From positions 806,001 to 870,000 of the forward strand of contig NZ_JACHYB010000002.1 in assembly GCF_014192515.1 (NCBI RefSeq): a stretch of DNA of 64,000 nucleotides. Direction: 5' to 3'. The notes beneath the pieces are model-generated. The model saw only the letters and a program-made list of their open reading frames with translations, searched no databases and was not told the origin of the DNA. Numbering within the stretch: position 1 is the stretch's first letter; each line of letters starts with the position of its first letter. A program made the position numbers and the translations under genes. The stretch comes from Microbacter margulisiae (GTDB lineage Bacteria; Bacteroidota; Bacteroidia; Bacteroidales; Paludibacteraceae). Below, piece by piece: positions 37,777 through 47,517 of the stretch.

Positions 37777-37944
37777 AAATTTTGAATTATTTACTTGTTA
37801 AACAATGAATTTGACGTAAATATACTCATTTCAAACGCAAAAAACAACACGTAAACATTAATATTCAACAACAAAAATATTTTGGAAAATCATTCAATCT
37901 CTTTTTGCAAGAGCTGCGTTAATTTCCATAAAGAGACAAACAGG

Positions 37945-38409
37945 TTAAATTGAAAAGTTTACGATACCCTCCCTGTCAAAATCACAATTCGACCACTCAC
38001 TATCAATGGTGGCACCACACTTACGGTAAAGAGCCAGCGCATTTTCGTTCCAGTTGAGTACCTGCCAACGAACCCTGTGACAATTTTCCTCCCGTGCCAC
38101 ATCAAAAACCGCACGTAACAATTGCGTCGCAATGCCCTGTTTACGATATGTCTCTTTCACATACAAATCATCCAGGTAGAGTGATTTGCCTACCCAAGTA
38201 TAATAAGCAAAAAAATAGAGGGCAATAGCTACCGGTTGATGTTGGTCGTTTTCTGCAATCAGGCAACGGAAGAATGCCTGTTCTTCTATCATCTGTTCCA
38301 CTGTATTGGACACTTTATCTCCGGCTTTCTCAAAAACAGCCAACGCTTTTATCATCTCCAAAATAGCAGGGTAATCATCCTGTGTAGCTTTCCGAATTGT
38401 AATCTTCAT
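37945..38409 (-). CDS. GNAT-family N-acetyltransferase
   Basis: 154 residues. Acetyl-CoA loop KQGIATQLLRAVFDVA preceded by LYLDDLYVKETYR, and a late VLNWNENALALYRKCGA. The ENALALYRKCGA ending is close to that of spermidine/diamine and thialysine acetyltransferases (SSAT-like), so a small amine is a plausible substrate, but this is inference. Confidence 0.88.
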   Translation of the reverse strand: MKITIRKATQDDYPAILEMIKALAVFEKAGDKVSNTVEQMIEEQAFFRCLIAENDQHQPVAIALYFFAYYTWVGKSLYLDDLYVKETYRKQGIATQLLRAVFDVAREENCHRVRWQVLNWNENALALYRKCGATIDSEWSNCDFDREGIVNFSI

Positions 38410-38444
38410 TATTTGAATCTATTAAAAGTTTCTGAGTTTATGTA

Positions 38445-38452
38445 CAAAGATA
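38445..38452 (-). promoter_or_regulatory. -7 box for the GNAT gene
   Basis: The minus strand reads TATCTTTG, 35 bases before the ATG at 38409; no clear -33 partner. Confidence 0.5.
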
Positions 38453-38548
38453 ACTTTTTTGCCCGATATTAACGAGATTACCCATTGTAAATAGGCCCTT
38501 CCACACAAATAAAGAAAACATTACAACCTGATTACGTCAAAAAAGCAC

Positions 38549-38556
38549 TACCTTTG
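38549..38556 (+). promoter_or_regulatory. -7 box for the amidotransferase gene
   Basis: TACCTTTG fits TAnnTTTG and lies 53 bases before the ATG at 38610. Confidence 0.5.
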
Positions 38557-38609
38557 CATTAGATTTCAAGAAAAGAACTTCTCTTTTACACACTGTTCAA
38601 TTTAACACA

Positions 38610-40511
38610 ATGAGCGACCCTATAAAACATGAGTGCGGTATAGTACTTCTGCGATTATTAAAGCCGATGGCTTATTATGAAAAGAAATATGGCAGCCAGA
38701 GATATGGACTCAATATGCTCTATCTGTTGATGGAAAAACAACATAACCGCGGACAGGAAGGCGCCGGCATCGCTACGGTAAAACTTCATGCCAGCCCCGG
38801 CGAAGAGTATATTTTTAGGGAAAGAGCTTTAGGAAATGGTGCTATCAGTGAAGTATTCAATGTTGTGAATCAACAGCTTGCTACCTTTAATCAAGGGAAT
38901 AACAATGGTAATCATATAGAGAAAGCTCCGTTTTTAGGTGAAATTTACATGGGGCATTTGCGTTACGGAACCATTGGCCGGTCAGGAATTGCATATACAC
39001 ACCCTTTCCTGCGTCGGAACAACTGGAGAAGCCGAAACCTCTGTCTGGCCGGAAATTTCAATCTGGCAAACGTCAATGAAATATTCGATCAGATCGTTGC
39101 CGAAGGACAACATCCACGACATAATGCAGACACCTTCATTATTTTAGAACAATTGGGAAATATGCTCGATTCTGCTGTTGAAGAGCTTAATGTTTCTCTA
39201 AAATCTCAGGGATTCACTGGAGAAGCACTCAAGGAAAAGATAGAACATGATATCGACATTGAACCCATTGTAAAAGAAGCAACCAAAATTTGGGACGGAG
39301 GTTTTGTAATCACCGGAATGACCGGAAGCGGTGATGCTTTCGTTTTCCGCGATCAATGGGGAATCCGTCCGGCATATTATTTTGCCAACGACGAGATAAT
39401 CGTTGTTACATCGGAGCGTCCAGCCATGCAAACCGTCTTCAACCTGAAAACAGACGATATTCACGAACTCCCTGCCGGAGCAGGAATGTTTATCAAAAAA
39501 GACGGTTCCTTAAAAATTTCACAACTGCATACCTCCGACAAAATCGCACCATGTTCATTCGAACGCATCTATTTTTCGAGAGGGAGTGACCGCGATATTT
39601 ACCAGGAACGGAAAATGCTGGGCAAATTGCTCACGCCACAAATTCTCGAATCCATCAAATACGATCTGGATCATACAGTTCTCTCATTTATTCCCAACAC
39701 AGCCGAAGTGGCTTATTATGGCATGATGGAGGGATTCGACAATTATCTGAACCAGCAAAAAACGAGCGCAATCCTGCATCAAAAAAAGTCGCTCACGGAA
39801 AAAGAAGTAGAAGAGATTCTCGCTAAAAGGGTACGCACCGAAAAATTAACGGTAAAAGATATCAAGCTAAGAACCTTTATTACGGAAGATACTAACAGAA
39901 ACGATCTGGCAGCTCATGTTTACGACGTAACATATGGCATTGTAAGGGAACACGAAGACAACATTGTGGTCATCGACGATAGCATTGTAAGAGGGACTAC
40001 CCTGAAACAAAGTATTATAAAGATTATCAGCAGGTTGAATCCTAAAAAGATTATCATTGTTTCGTCCTCACCCCAGATCCGTTACCCGGATTGTTACGGC
40101 ATCGACATGTCCCGCTTGAGCGAATTCATCGCTTTCACAGCAGCCATTGCGTTGCTTAAAGAACAAGGCAGGCAAGCCATCATCGATGAAGTTTACCGTA
40201 AAAGCAAAGCACAGGAAAACCTGCCAAAAGAGAAGGTTGTCAATTATGTCAAAGAAATTTACACACCGTTCACTGATAAAGAAATTGCAGCAAAAATCAG
40301 TCAACTGGTACGGCCTGACGATTGCCACACTGACATTGAAATTATCTATCAAACGATTGAGAACCTGCATCATGCATGTCCAAACCATAAAGGAGATTGG
40401 TATTTCTCGGGAGATTATCCTACCCCCGGAGGAAATAAAATTGTCAATCAGGCCTTTATAAACTATTACGAAAATAAAAATACACGCCCGATAAAATCGC
40501 CGGGGGAATAA
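38610..40511 (+). CDS. PurF-like glutamine amidotransferase / phosphoribosyltransferase, long form
   Basis: 633 residues, about 130 longer than ordinary PurF. The class II glutaminase nucleophile is Cys9 in HECGIVLLRL, so an eight-residue propeptide must be removed. QHNRGQEGAGIA and GHLRYGTIG follow as in the family. The phosphoribosyltransferase half has the PRPP loop VVIDDSIVRGTT, and SSPQIRYPDCYGIDMSR resembles the end region of PurF. Inserted stretches near residues 180-220 and 370-420 account for the length. It probably makes phosphoribosylamine for purine synthesis; a specialised substrate is not excluded. Confidence 0.82.
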   Translation: MSDPIKHECGIVLLRLLKPMAYYEKKYGSQRYGLNMLYLLMEKQHNRGQEGAGIATVKLHASPGEEYIFRERALGNGAISEVFNVVNQQLATFNQGNNNGNHIEKAPFLGEIYMGHLRYGTIGRSGIAYTHPFLRRNNWRSRNLCLAGNFNLANVNEIFDQIVAEGQHPRHNADTFIILEQLGNMLDSAVEELNVSLKSQGFTGEALKEKIEHDIDIEPIVKEATKIWDGGFVITGMTGSGDAFVFRDQWGIRPAYYFANDEIIVVTSERPAMQTVFNLKTDDIHELPAGAGMFIKKDGSLKISQLHTSDKIAPCSFERIYFSRGSDRDIYQERKMLGKLLTPQILESIKYDLDHTVLSFIPNTAEVAYYGMMEGFDNYLNQQKTSAILHQKKSLTEKEVEEILAKRVRTEKLTVKDIKLRTFITEDTNRNDLAAHVYDVTYGIVREHEDNIVVIDDSIVRGTTLKQSIIKIISRLNPKKIIIVSSSPQIRYPDCYGIDMSRLSEFIAFTAAIALLKEQGRQAIIDEVYRKSKAQENLPKEKVVNYVKEIYTPFTDKEIAAKISQLVRPDDCHTDIEIIYQTIENLHHACPNHKGDWYFSGDYPTPGGNKIVNQAFINYYENKNTRPIKSPGE

Positions 40512-40710
40512 AGTCGGATCATTATTTTGCATACAGTATTGAAGTACCTTATGAAATTGCCGGCATCAGGATTGCGATTTAAATGAATATTTTCAAAACT
40601 ATAAAACAGGAATAAATATGAAACGAGCACAGCTGGCTTGCACACCACACCGTAAGATCATGCCGGCATGTCAATTCCATACATCCCTGAAAAAATAAAA
40701 TTACTATCGT

Positions 40711-41547
40711 ATGAAATTCACTAAAATGCACGGAGCCGGAAACGACTATGTTTATGTAAATGGTTTTGTCGAGACCATTGAAGATCCGGCTTCCCTTTCC
40801 ATTGCAATTAGCGACAGGCATTTTGGCATAGGCGCCGATGGATTGGTTCTTATTCTGCCATCGGAAACATCTGATTTTCGAATGCGTATTTTCAATGCTG
40901 ACGGTTCGGAAGCCGAGATGTGCGGAAACGCCTCGCGTTGTATCGCAAAATATGTATTCGACCACGGGATGACCGATAAAACTTCGATCACACTTGAAAC
41001 GCTTTCAGGCCAAAAACGGTTAGACCTCCAACTTGCAGAAGGAATTGTAACATCTGTTCGCGTGGACATGGGAGAACCGATCTTATCGTCAAAACAGATT
41101 CCGGTTCACAGCGACGAAGATGAGATTATCGACTTCCCTATTGCGCTGGACGGAAAGAAAGTCAATATCACGGCGTTGTCTATGGGCAATCCTCATGTTA
41201 TTATTTTTGTTGATAATGTGGATGAAATTGATTTACCAAAAGTAGGGCCTAAAGTAGAGCACCATCCGCTTTTTCCAAAACGAACCAATACTGAATTTGT
41301 TCAGATATTATCTCCTGACCATTTAAAAATGCGCGTTTGGGAGCGGGGATCAGGTGAAACACTGGCATGTGGAACGGGAGCATGTGCAGCTACTGTTGCC
41401 TCTATCCTGAATGAAAAAGCAGAACGAAGAGTCACGATGGAATTAAAAGGAGGAACTTTATTCATCGAATGGTCAGAAGCTGATAACCACGTCTATATGA
41501 CCGGGCCAGCGACCACCGTTTTTGAAGGAGAATATTTCCCGGCTTAA
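40711..41547 (+). CDS. dapF: diaminopimelate epimerase
   Basis: 278 residues. The two catalytic cysteines are Cys71 (EMCGNASRC) and Cys220 (GETLACGTGACA). Converts LL- to meso-diaminopimelate for lysine and peptidoglycan. It is followed by the LL-DAP aminotransferase, the preceding enzyme of the pathway. A 26-codon frame at 40618-40698 precedes it but has no support as a gene. Confidence 0.96.
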   Translation: MKFTKMHGAGNDYVYVNGFVETIEDPASLSIAISDRHFGIGADGLVLILPSETSDFRMRIFNADGSEAEMCGNASRCIAKYVFDHGMTDKTSITLETLSGQKRLDLQLAEGIVTSVRVDMGEPILSSKQIPVHSDEDEIIDFPIALDGKKVNITALSMGNPHVIIFVDNVDEIDLPKVGPKVEHHPLFPKRTNTEFVQILSPDHLKMRVWERGSGETLACGTGACAATVASILNEKAERRVTMELKGGTLFIEWSEADNHVYMTGPATTVFEGEYFPA

Positions 41548-41604
41548 GACCACATCCAAACTGCAACTTATCAAAAAAAACGAAACAGTAAACTACAAGT
41601 ATAT

Positions 41605-42837
41605 ATGGCATTCATCAACGACAATTTCATTATTCTGTCAGAGACCTATTTATTTTCAGAAATTGCACGTAAAGTAGCTGCATACAAAGAACACAATCCA
41701 AGTGCAAACGTCATTCGCCTGGGCATAGGGGATGTCACCCGCCCATTAGCTCCTGCCGTTGTCACTGCACTTCACCAAGCCGTTGACGAAATGGGACAAG
41801 CCTCCACTTTCAGAGGTTACGGGCCTGAACAGGGATACGACTTCCTGCGTCAGACAATTGTCAGTCACGATTTTGAAGCACGTGGCATCTCCATAAGTCC
41901 TGACGAGATCTTTGTAAGCGATGGAGCCAAAAGTGATACAGGAAACTTTGGCGATATTCTCGGCAAAGATAATATCATCGCAGTTACCGATCCGGTTTAT
42001 CCCGTTTATGTGGATACCAACGTTATGGCAGGCCGTGCCGGCATGCAGGACGCCAGTGGAGCATGGAATAACATCGTTTATTTACCATGTACAGCCGAAA
42101 ATCAGTTTGTACCGTCATTGCCCGACAAACATGCTGATATCATTTACCTTTGCTATCCCAACAATCCGACTGGGACAACGTTAAAACGGGATGAACTGAA
42201 GAAATGGGTTGATTATGCGAGGGAACAGGATTCCATCATTTTGTTTGACGCCGCTTATGAAGCGTTTATCAGCGAACCGGATGTCCCCCATTCCATTTAC
42301 GAGATTGAAGGTGCCAGGGATGTAGCCATTGAATTCCGCAGTTTCTCAAAAACTGCCGGGTTCACCGGTCTGCGTTGCGGATATACTGTCGTGCCGAAGA
42401 ATATAACCGCACATTCGAAAAACCACGAACGTATTCCGCTCAACCGTCTGTGGAACAGACGCCAAACGACAAAATTCAACGGGACAGCCTACATCGTACA
42501 ACGGGCTGCTGAAGCCGTTTATTCTGCTGAAGGACAACAACAGATCAAAGAAACAATTGCACACTACATGCATAATGCCACTTTAATCCGTGAAGGCATT
42601 GAGAAAAAAGGCATTGCAGCATTTGGAGGAGTAAATGCTCCGTATATCTGGCTCAAAACGCCTGACAATATCTCATCATGGCAATTTTTTGACCGTTTAT
42701 TAAACGAAGTCAATGTTGTAGGTACACCGGGGGTAGGATTTGGCCCACACGGCGAAGGTTATTTCCGCCTGACAGCATTCGGAAGCCTTCAACAAACCAC
42801 CGAAGCAATGCAGCGCATTGCCGGCTGGAAATTATAA
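41605..42837 (+). CDS. dapL: LL-diaminopimelate aminotransferase
   Basis: 410 residues, family length. PLP-binding Lys249 in [25 protein letters not shown] and FDAAYEAFI are class I/II aminotransferase landmarks, and [14 protein letters not shown] near residue 70 is DapL-like. It converts tetrahydrodipicolinate directly to LL-DAP, the one-step route common in Bacteroidetes, chlamydiae and plants. Confidence 0.95.
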   Translation: MAFINDNFIILSETYLFSEIARKVAAYKEHNPSANVIRLGIGDVTRPLAPAVVTALHQAVDEMGQASTFRGYGPEQGYDFLRQTIVSHDFEARGISISPDEIFVSDGAKSDTGNFGDILGKDNIIAVTDPVYPVYVDTNVMAGRAGMQDASGAWNNIVYLPCTAENQFVPSLPDKHADIIYLCYPNNPTGTTLKRDELKKWVDYAREQDSIILFDAAYEAFISEPDVPHSIYEIEGARDVAIEFRSFSKTAGFTGLRCGYTVVPKNITAHSKNHERIPLNRLWNRRQTTKFNGTAYIVQRAAEAVYSAEGQQQIKETIAHYMHNATLIREGIEKKGIAAFGGVNAPYIWLKTPDNISSWQFFDRLLNEVNVVGTPGVGFGPHGEGYFRLTAFGSLQQTTEAMQRIAGWKL

Positions 42838-42885
42838 TACGCATACATCCGTATGCTGTAAGACTCTGAAACAACAAAAAATTGC

Positions 42886-43662
42886 ATGTCCACTTTTTTA
42901 TTTGACAAAATCATCTTTGGTCCGGTCAAAAGCCGGAGGCTGGGCGTTTCGCTTGGCATCAACCTGCTGCCTACAACAGCAAAAGTTTGTTCTTTCAACT
43001 GTATATATTGCGAATGTGGCTTTAATACCCCCGCCAAAGGGGCGTATATTCCCACGCGAGACGAAGTGAAAACAGAGCTTATAGCAACGTTATCGGCAAT
43101 GAAAGAGGCAAATCAGCCTCTGGATGTAATCACGTTTGCAGGAAATGGAGAGCCAACCATTCATAAAGATTTTGCCGGCATTATTGATGATACGATAGCA
43201 GCCCGTGATGCATATTTCCCCGATGTCAAAATCAGCGTATTATCAAACAGCACTCAGATAGACAAACCTTCGGTATTTGAAGCACTGCAACGGGTAGACA
43301 ACAACATTCTCAAACTTGATTCAGCTGTTGACACAACACTCAGGTTACTGAATCAACCGGGATCGACTACCGTCAATGCGGCTTGGTTTATTGAGCATCT
43401 GAAAAAGTTTGAGGGAAAACTCATTATCCAAACAATGTTTTTACATGGGAAAACCGGAGGACAAACCATTGACAATACAACACCGGAAGAAATTGGAGCA
43501 TGGCTAGAAGCGCTTCAACAGATTAAACCGAAACAGGTCATGATTTATACACTCGATCGTGAAGCGCCTACTCAGACACTGCAAAAAGCCACGCACGAGG
43601 AACTCACATCCATTGCACAACGTATAAAATCACAAGGATTTGACGTATTAATAGGTGAATAA
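42886..43662 (+). CDS. radical SAM protein (COG0731-like)
   Basis: 258 residues. The Fe-S motif is Cys35, Cys39 and Cys42 in KVCSFNCIYCECG, preceded by the characteristic GPVKSRRLGVSLGINLLP. VITFAGNGEPTIH is the GGE-like SAM-binding strand. Similarity is to COG0731 Fe-S oxidoreductases, whose substrates are mostly unknown. It follows dapL on the same strand. Confidence 0.88.
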   Translation: MSTFLFDKIIFGPVKSRRLGVSLGINLLPTTAKVCSFNCIYCECGFNTPAKGAYIPTRDEVKTELIATLSAMKEANQPLDVITFAGNGEPTIHKDFAGIIDDTIAARDAYFPDVKISVLSNSTQIDKPSVFEALQRVDNNILKLDSAVDTTLRLLNQPGSTTVNAAWFIEHLKKFEGKLIIQTMFLHGKTGGQTIDNTTPEEIGAWLEALQQIKPKQVMIYTLDREAPTQTLQKATHEELTSIAQRIKSQGFDVLIGE

Positions 43663-43859
43663 TCCTTTAAAAAAATTGAAGGGATAAGACACCATTATAC
43701 TATAAACATTTTTTTGTATATTCGTGCCCTGATTTGAAGCAGTTTGGGTTATTGGGTGAGAGAAGAATAGTTATACACATAACACTGAAAATCATTGATT
43801 TAATATCAAAAACTGCAAATTACAGAACTTTATTATTATCCCTTAATAGACACTATTCA

Positions 43860-46013
43860 ATGGCAACATTAGAACGAATTAGACGTAAAGGAGTATTTTT
43901 GGTGGTAACCGTAGGATTAGCCATGTTTGCATTTATCATTGGAGACTTTCTGAATTCCAGCCAGTCTTTTTTTGGTCAGGAAAAGATGAAAGTCGCCGTT
44001 ATTGATGGGAAAACCATCAAATATCAGCAATTCCTCGACGATATAGATCAATTGACTGATGTATATAAGATTGAAACCGGTCAAACAGGGAGTGATGAAA
44101 TGAATGCACAAATCAGGGCACAGGTTTGGTCAAACTATCTCAATTCTACTCTGATAGGAAACCAGGCTAGTGAGTTGGGGTTGACTGTCCCCAAAGCAGA
44201 AATGAATGATCTGACTATCGGTGATCATATCAGCCCTCTTATTACCGGTCGTCGTGTCTTTACTGATCCACAAACGGGAACTTTCAGCAAACAGGCTTTA
44301 CTCAACTTCTTAACAGGATTAAGCCAGGCCGCTCAGAAAAATGATCCGCAACAAGCTGACCAGGTTAAACAGTTTGAACAATATTGGAATTTTTGGGTTA
44401 AAATGGTAAAAGATAATGCCCTGCAACAAAAGTATGTCACACTGCTTTCTAAAACGATTACCAGCAACGCGCTGGATGCAAAATATGCTTTTGATCGTAA
44501 TGAAATTTCCGCGAACATGACTTATGTAATGCAGCCGTACTATACAATCCCGGATGCATCAGTAACTGTCAGCAACAGCGAAATCAAAGACTTGTATGAA
44601 CAACAAAAGGATCGTTACAGACAAGATGCCAGTAACGACTTCAAATACATTTTAATCCCCATCAAGCCATCACAGGCTGACTACAATGCCGTTGCTCAAA
44701 AGATTAACGGCTTGAAAGCAGGCTTGGCATCTGCTACTGATGTCTCAACCATCATTAATGACAATTCCGACTCCAAATACGTTGACGTTCCTCTAAGCAA
44801 AGATGAAATTCCTCCGTTCCTTCAGGATTTTGCAATGAATGGCAAAACAGGGGATATTTTTGGTCCAACATTGGAAAATGACACTTACGTCATGGCAAAA
44901 ATCGTAGAAGCTAAAACCATGATGCCTGATTCTGTCAACATCCGTCACATCTTTGTTGTGGCACAAACCGATACAGCAACAACTTTACTTGCTGACAGTA
45001 TTCAAAAAGCAATCAAGGGAGGTGCTGACTTTGGAGCATTAGCAAAAAAATATTCCCGCATTCAACAGACAGCAGCTAATGGCGGCGAAATCGGATGGGT
45101 TCGTGAACCAAATTTACTTCAAATGGGCTTCAACCTGCCTCTGGCAAATAAGATTTTCAAATCAGGCATAAACAACATTATTGTTGACAAAGAACCGCAG
45201 GGCATCCAGCTTATTCAGGTAACAGCACAAAAGAATGTCGTTCCAAAAGTAAAACTGGGCGTTATCACTATGCGTGTTGTATCGAGCGATCCTACCCGCG
45301 AACAGTATTACAATCAGGCTAAACAATTTGCAGCAGCTGTGACATCAATTTCAAACTTTGATGCAACTGCAAAAGCACAAAATCTGGTAGTTCACCCGGC
45401 CAATCAGGTGGATCCTAACGCACCACAAATCGGGATGATTAAAAACTCCCGCTCGATAATTCGGTGGGTAAACGACAACAAAGTAGGCTCTGTATCAGAC
45501 GTGCTGGAATGTGGAGCAGAAAACGACCAGTTGGTGGTTGCTGCCATTGTTGCAAAACACAAAAAGGGTTATCGTTCTCTTGAAGCTGTCACACCTGAGT
45601 TAAAAGCTCAATTGATCACAGACAAAAAAGCACAGCTTATGATGAAGAATATTTCGGCCACTATGGCAACAGCCCAAACATTACCCGCTCTTGCTGCTTC
45701 GTTGAAATTAAAAGTTGATACAGCAAACGATGTGAATTTCTATAGCAATGGAGCTGGTTCATTAACCAACGAACCTCTTATCGTCGGAGCTGCTACTGCC
45801 AGCCAGCCGAACAAGCTTTCAATGCCGTTACAAGGCAAAATGGGAGTCTATGTACTGAATGTTTCGGGTATCCAAAAGAAACAAGATGCGTTTAGTGTAC
45901 AAAACGAAGAACAATCACTTGATGAGCGTCAGGCTTACATGTTACCGTATCTTATGTTCCAGGTATTGAAAGAAAAAGCAACCATTACAGATAATAGACA
46001 GAAATTCTTCTAA
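43860..46013 (+). CDS. PpiD/SurA-like periplasmic peptidyl-prolyl isomerase
   Basis: 717 residues from ATG 43860 (MATLERIRRKG); a longer TTG-started version adds 42 unlikely residues. One membrane anchor near residues 12-30 (VFLVVTVGLAMFAFIIGDF), SurA/PpiD N-terminal chaperone region, a parvulin domain (VNIRHIFVVAQ to GGEIGWVREPN to QGIQLIQVT), then a further domain. Inner-membrane anchored, acting in the periplasm to help outer-membrane protein folding. Ends at a strong terminator. Confidence 0.92.
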   Translation: MATLERIRRKGVFLVVTVGLAMFAFIIGDFLNSSQSFFGQEKMKVAVIDGKTIKYQQFLDDIDQLTDVYKIETGQTGSDEMNAQIRAQVWSNYLNSTLIGNQASELGLTVPKAEMNDLTIGDHISPLITGRRVFTDPQTGTFSKQALLNFLTGLSQAAQKNDPQQADQVKQFEQYWNFWVKMVKDNALQQKYVTLLSKTITSNALDAKYAFDRNEISANMTYVMQPYYTIPDASVTVSNSEIKDLYEQQKDRYRQDASNDFKYILIPIKPSQADYNAVAQKINGLKAGLASATDVSTIINDNSDSKYVDVPLSKDEIPPFLQDFAMNGKTGDIFGPTLENDTYVMAKIVEAKTMMPDSVNIRHIFVVAQTDTATTLLADSIQKAIKGGADFGALAKKYSRIQQTAANGGEIGWVREPNLLQMGFNLPLANKIFKSGINNIIVDKEPQGIQLIQVTAQKNVVPKVKLGVITMRVVSSDPTREQYYNQAKQFAAAVTSISNFDATAKAQNLVVHPANQVDPNAPQIGMIKNSRSIIRWVNDNKVGSVSDVLECGAENDQLVVAAIVAKHKKGYRSLEAVTPELKAQLITDKKAQLMMKNISATMATAQTLPALAASLKLKVDTANDVNFYSNGAGSLTNEPLIVGAATASQPNKLSMPLQGKMGVYVLNVSGIQKKQDAFSVQNEEQSLDERQAYMLPYLMFQVLKEKATITDNRQKFF

Positions 46014-46032
46014 TATGCTATAACCATAGAAT

Positions 46033-46068
46033 AAAAAAGAGAGTGCTTGTTGAAGCACTCTCTTTTTT
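46033..46068 (+). terminator. rho-independent terminator downstream of the PpiD-like gene
   Basis: A perfect 16-bp stem (46033-46048 with 46053-46068) with a four-base GTTG loop and a T-run. The insertion sequence begins ten bases later. Confidence 0.9.
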
Positions 46069-46119
46069 ATTTTGTTCATGTCTCGTCCTGAAATAGCGTT
46101 ACACAAAAAGCGTAAAATA

Positions 46120-46545
46120 ATGGAAGAAATTAAGAATCAGTATGTAAAGCACACTCAAAAGGATTATAGCATGTCCTTAAAATTATCGATTATTTCAGAG
46201 ATAGAACGAGGAGATATCTCAGTCACATCAGCTACGAAGAAATATGGTATACAGGGAAGATCCACAGTTGTTGGTTGGCTCAGAAAATATGGTACCTTTG
46301 ATTGGGAAAATCAAACGCCGAGTAATATGCCAAAAAGTAAAGATCAAAAGATCCTTGAATTAGAACAAAAGATCAAGGTTTTAGAAAAGCAAAAGGCATT
46401 TCTAGAAAAACAGGCAGAGCAATCTGATATGAAAGCAGCTTTCTTTGACATGATGGTTGATATGGCAGAAAAAGAGTACAATATCTCTATCCGAAAAAAC
46501 TCTTTACCCGAACAGTCGACCGATTCAGCCAAGAAAACAAAGTGA
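46120..46545 (+). CDS. IS3-family transposase OrfA
   Basis: 141 residues from ATG 46120. An in-frame ATG at 46078 straddles the left terminal repeat, so part of it is target DNA and it is unlikely to be the natural start. Helix-turn-helix DSMSLKLSI-like start, SVTSATKKYGIQGRSTVVGWLRKYG, then a leucine-zipper coiled coil (LELEQKIKVLEKQKAFLEKQ). It binds the ends and partners OrfB. Its TGA overlaps the OrfB start (GTGA at 46542). Confidence 0.88.
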   Translation: MEEIKNQYVKHTQKDYSMSLKLSIISEIERGDISVTSATKKYGIQGRSTVVGWLRKYGTFDWENQTPSNMPKSKDQKILELEQKIKVLEKQKAFLEKQAEQSDMKAAFFDMMVDMAEKEYNISIRKNSLPEQSTDSAKKTK

Positions 46546-47414
46546 GCAAAACCTCCACCTGTGGATTGCTCGGGGTAAGTAGACAGGTTTATTATCGTTA
46601 TTGTAGGTCAAAACAGAAGAAACAGGACAAGGCAGAGCAAGTATTAACAATGGTTCGTCCCATACGGAAAAATATGCCCCGAATAGGATTCAGGAAGTTA
46701 TATTATCTTCTTTATGAACCATTAATAGAATTACATGTTGGCCGTGACAAGTTTCTATCTATACTAAAGGCTAATCAGATGTTGATTAAACCAAAGAGAA
46801 ATTATCGTATAACCACAGACTCCCACCATCGTTTTAGAAAGCACAAGAATTTGGTGGCAGATATAGAACTGACCCATCCCGAACAGGTTTGGGTATCGGA
46901 TATAACTTATATCGGGGGCAGGGACAGGAACTGTTATCTGGCATTAGTTACAGATGCATATTCCAAAAAGATCATGGGTTATGATGTTTCTAATAGTTTG
47001 TCCACTGAAGGTTCTTTGAGAGCATTAAACATGGCCATTAAACAAAAAAAATATAAAAACAAACTGATCCATCATTCGGATAGAGGATTACAGTATTGCA
47101 GTAACGATTATCAAAATGTATTGAAAAAGAAAAAGATTATACCAAGTATGACTGAGCATTATGACCCTTATGCCAATGCGATAGCTGAGAGGGTAAATGG
47201 GATATTAAAACAGGAGTTTTTTCTGGAGGATTATCTGGTAGATATCAAAACAATGAAATTATTGGTAGAAGATGCTGTTCATATTTACAATACACAAAGG
47301 CCACACTGGTCGTGTTACATGAAAACACCTGAACAGATGCACTGCCAAAAAGAAATAAAAATTAGAAATTATAAAAAGCAAAACCTTATCAAGGCTAGCC
47401 TTGATAAGGTTTGA
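46542..47414 (+). CDS. IS3-family transposase OrfB (DDE integrase)
   Basis: 290 residues, GTG start. The DDE triad is in VWVSDITYIGG (first Asp), IHHSDRGLQYCS (second Asp) and NAIAERVNGILKQEF (Glu), with an N-terminal HTH_21-like region MPRIGFRKLYYLL. It is in the -1 frame relative to OrfA, so it could be made by frameshift fusion or by reinitiation at the GTGA overlap; I see no classical A6G slippery run. No internal stop. Confidence 0.92.
   Translation: MSKTSTCGLLGVSRQVYYRYCRSKQKKQDKAEQVLTMVRPIRKNMPRIGFRKLYYLLYEPLIELHVGRDKFLSILKANQMLIKPKRNYRITTDSHHRFRKHKNLVADIELTHPEQVWVSDITYIGGRDRNCYLALVTDAYSKKIMGYDVSNSLSTEGSLRALNMAIKQKKYKNKLIHHSDRGLQYCSNDYQNVLKKKKIIPSMTEHYDPYANAIAERVNGILKQEFFLEDYLVDIKTMKLLVEDAVHIYNTQRPHWSCYMKTPEQMHCQKEIKIRNYKKQNLIKASLDKV
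47381..47412 (+). terminator. 32-bp perfect palindrome at the end of OrfB
   Basis: Two 16-bp arms AAACCTTATCAAGGCT / AGCCTTGATAAGGTTT with no loop bases, covering the last codons of OrfB and followed by TGATAAAAAGAG. It can act as a terminator or protect against read-through in either direction. Confidence 0.6.
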
Positions 47415-47517
47415 TAAAAAGAGTATTTTTGTTCAATAAACCTGTAACGGTTTTTTAGGACTAGTCATCAGCAGGAGATCCCATTAAAGCACCCACACAC
47501 AGTAAACCAACGAAGCG

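Larger units (their letters stand above)
46079..47467 (+). mobile_element. complete IS3-family insertion sequence, 1389 bp
   Basis: Terminal inverted repeats: 46079-46103 and the reverse complement of 47443-47467 agree at 20 of 25 positions (shared GTCCT and CGTTACA blocks). The flanks carry the direct repeat TCA (46076-46078 and 47468-47470), a 3-bp target duplication normal for IS3. It contains two overlapping transposase frames. Both ends and both frames look intact, so the element may be active and inserted recently. Confidence 0.88.

Noticed and set aside
40618..40698. 26-codon frame before dapF
   Set aside because: Too short, with no promoter or conserved residues that I can point to.
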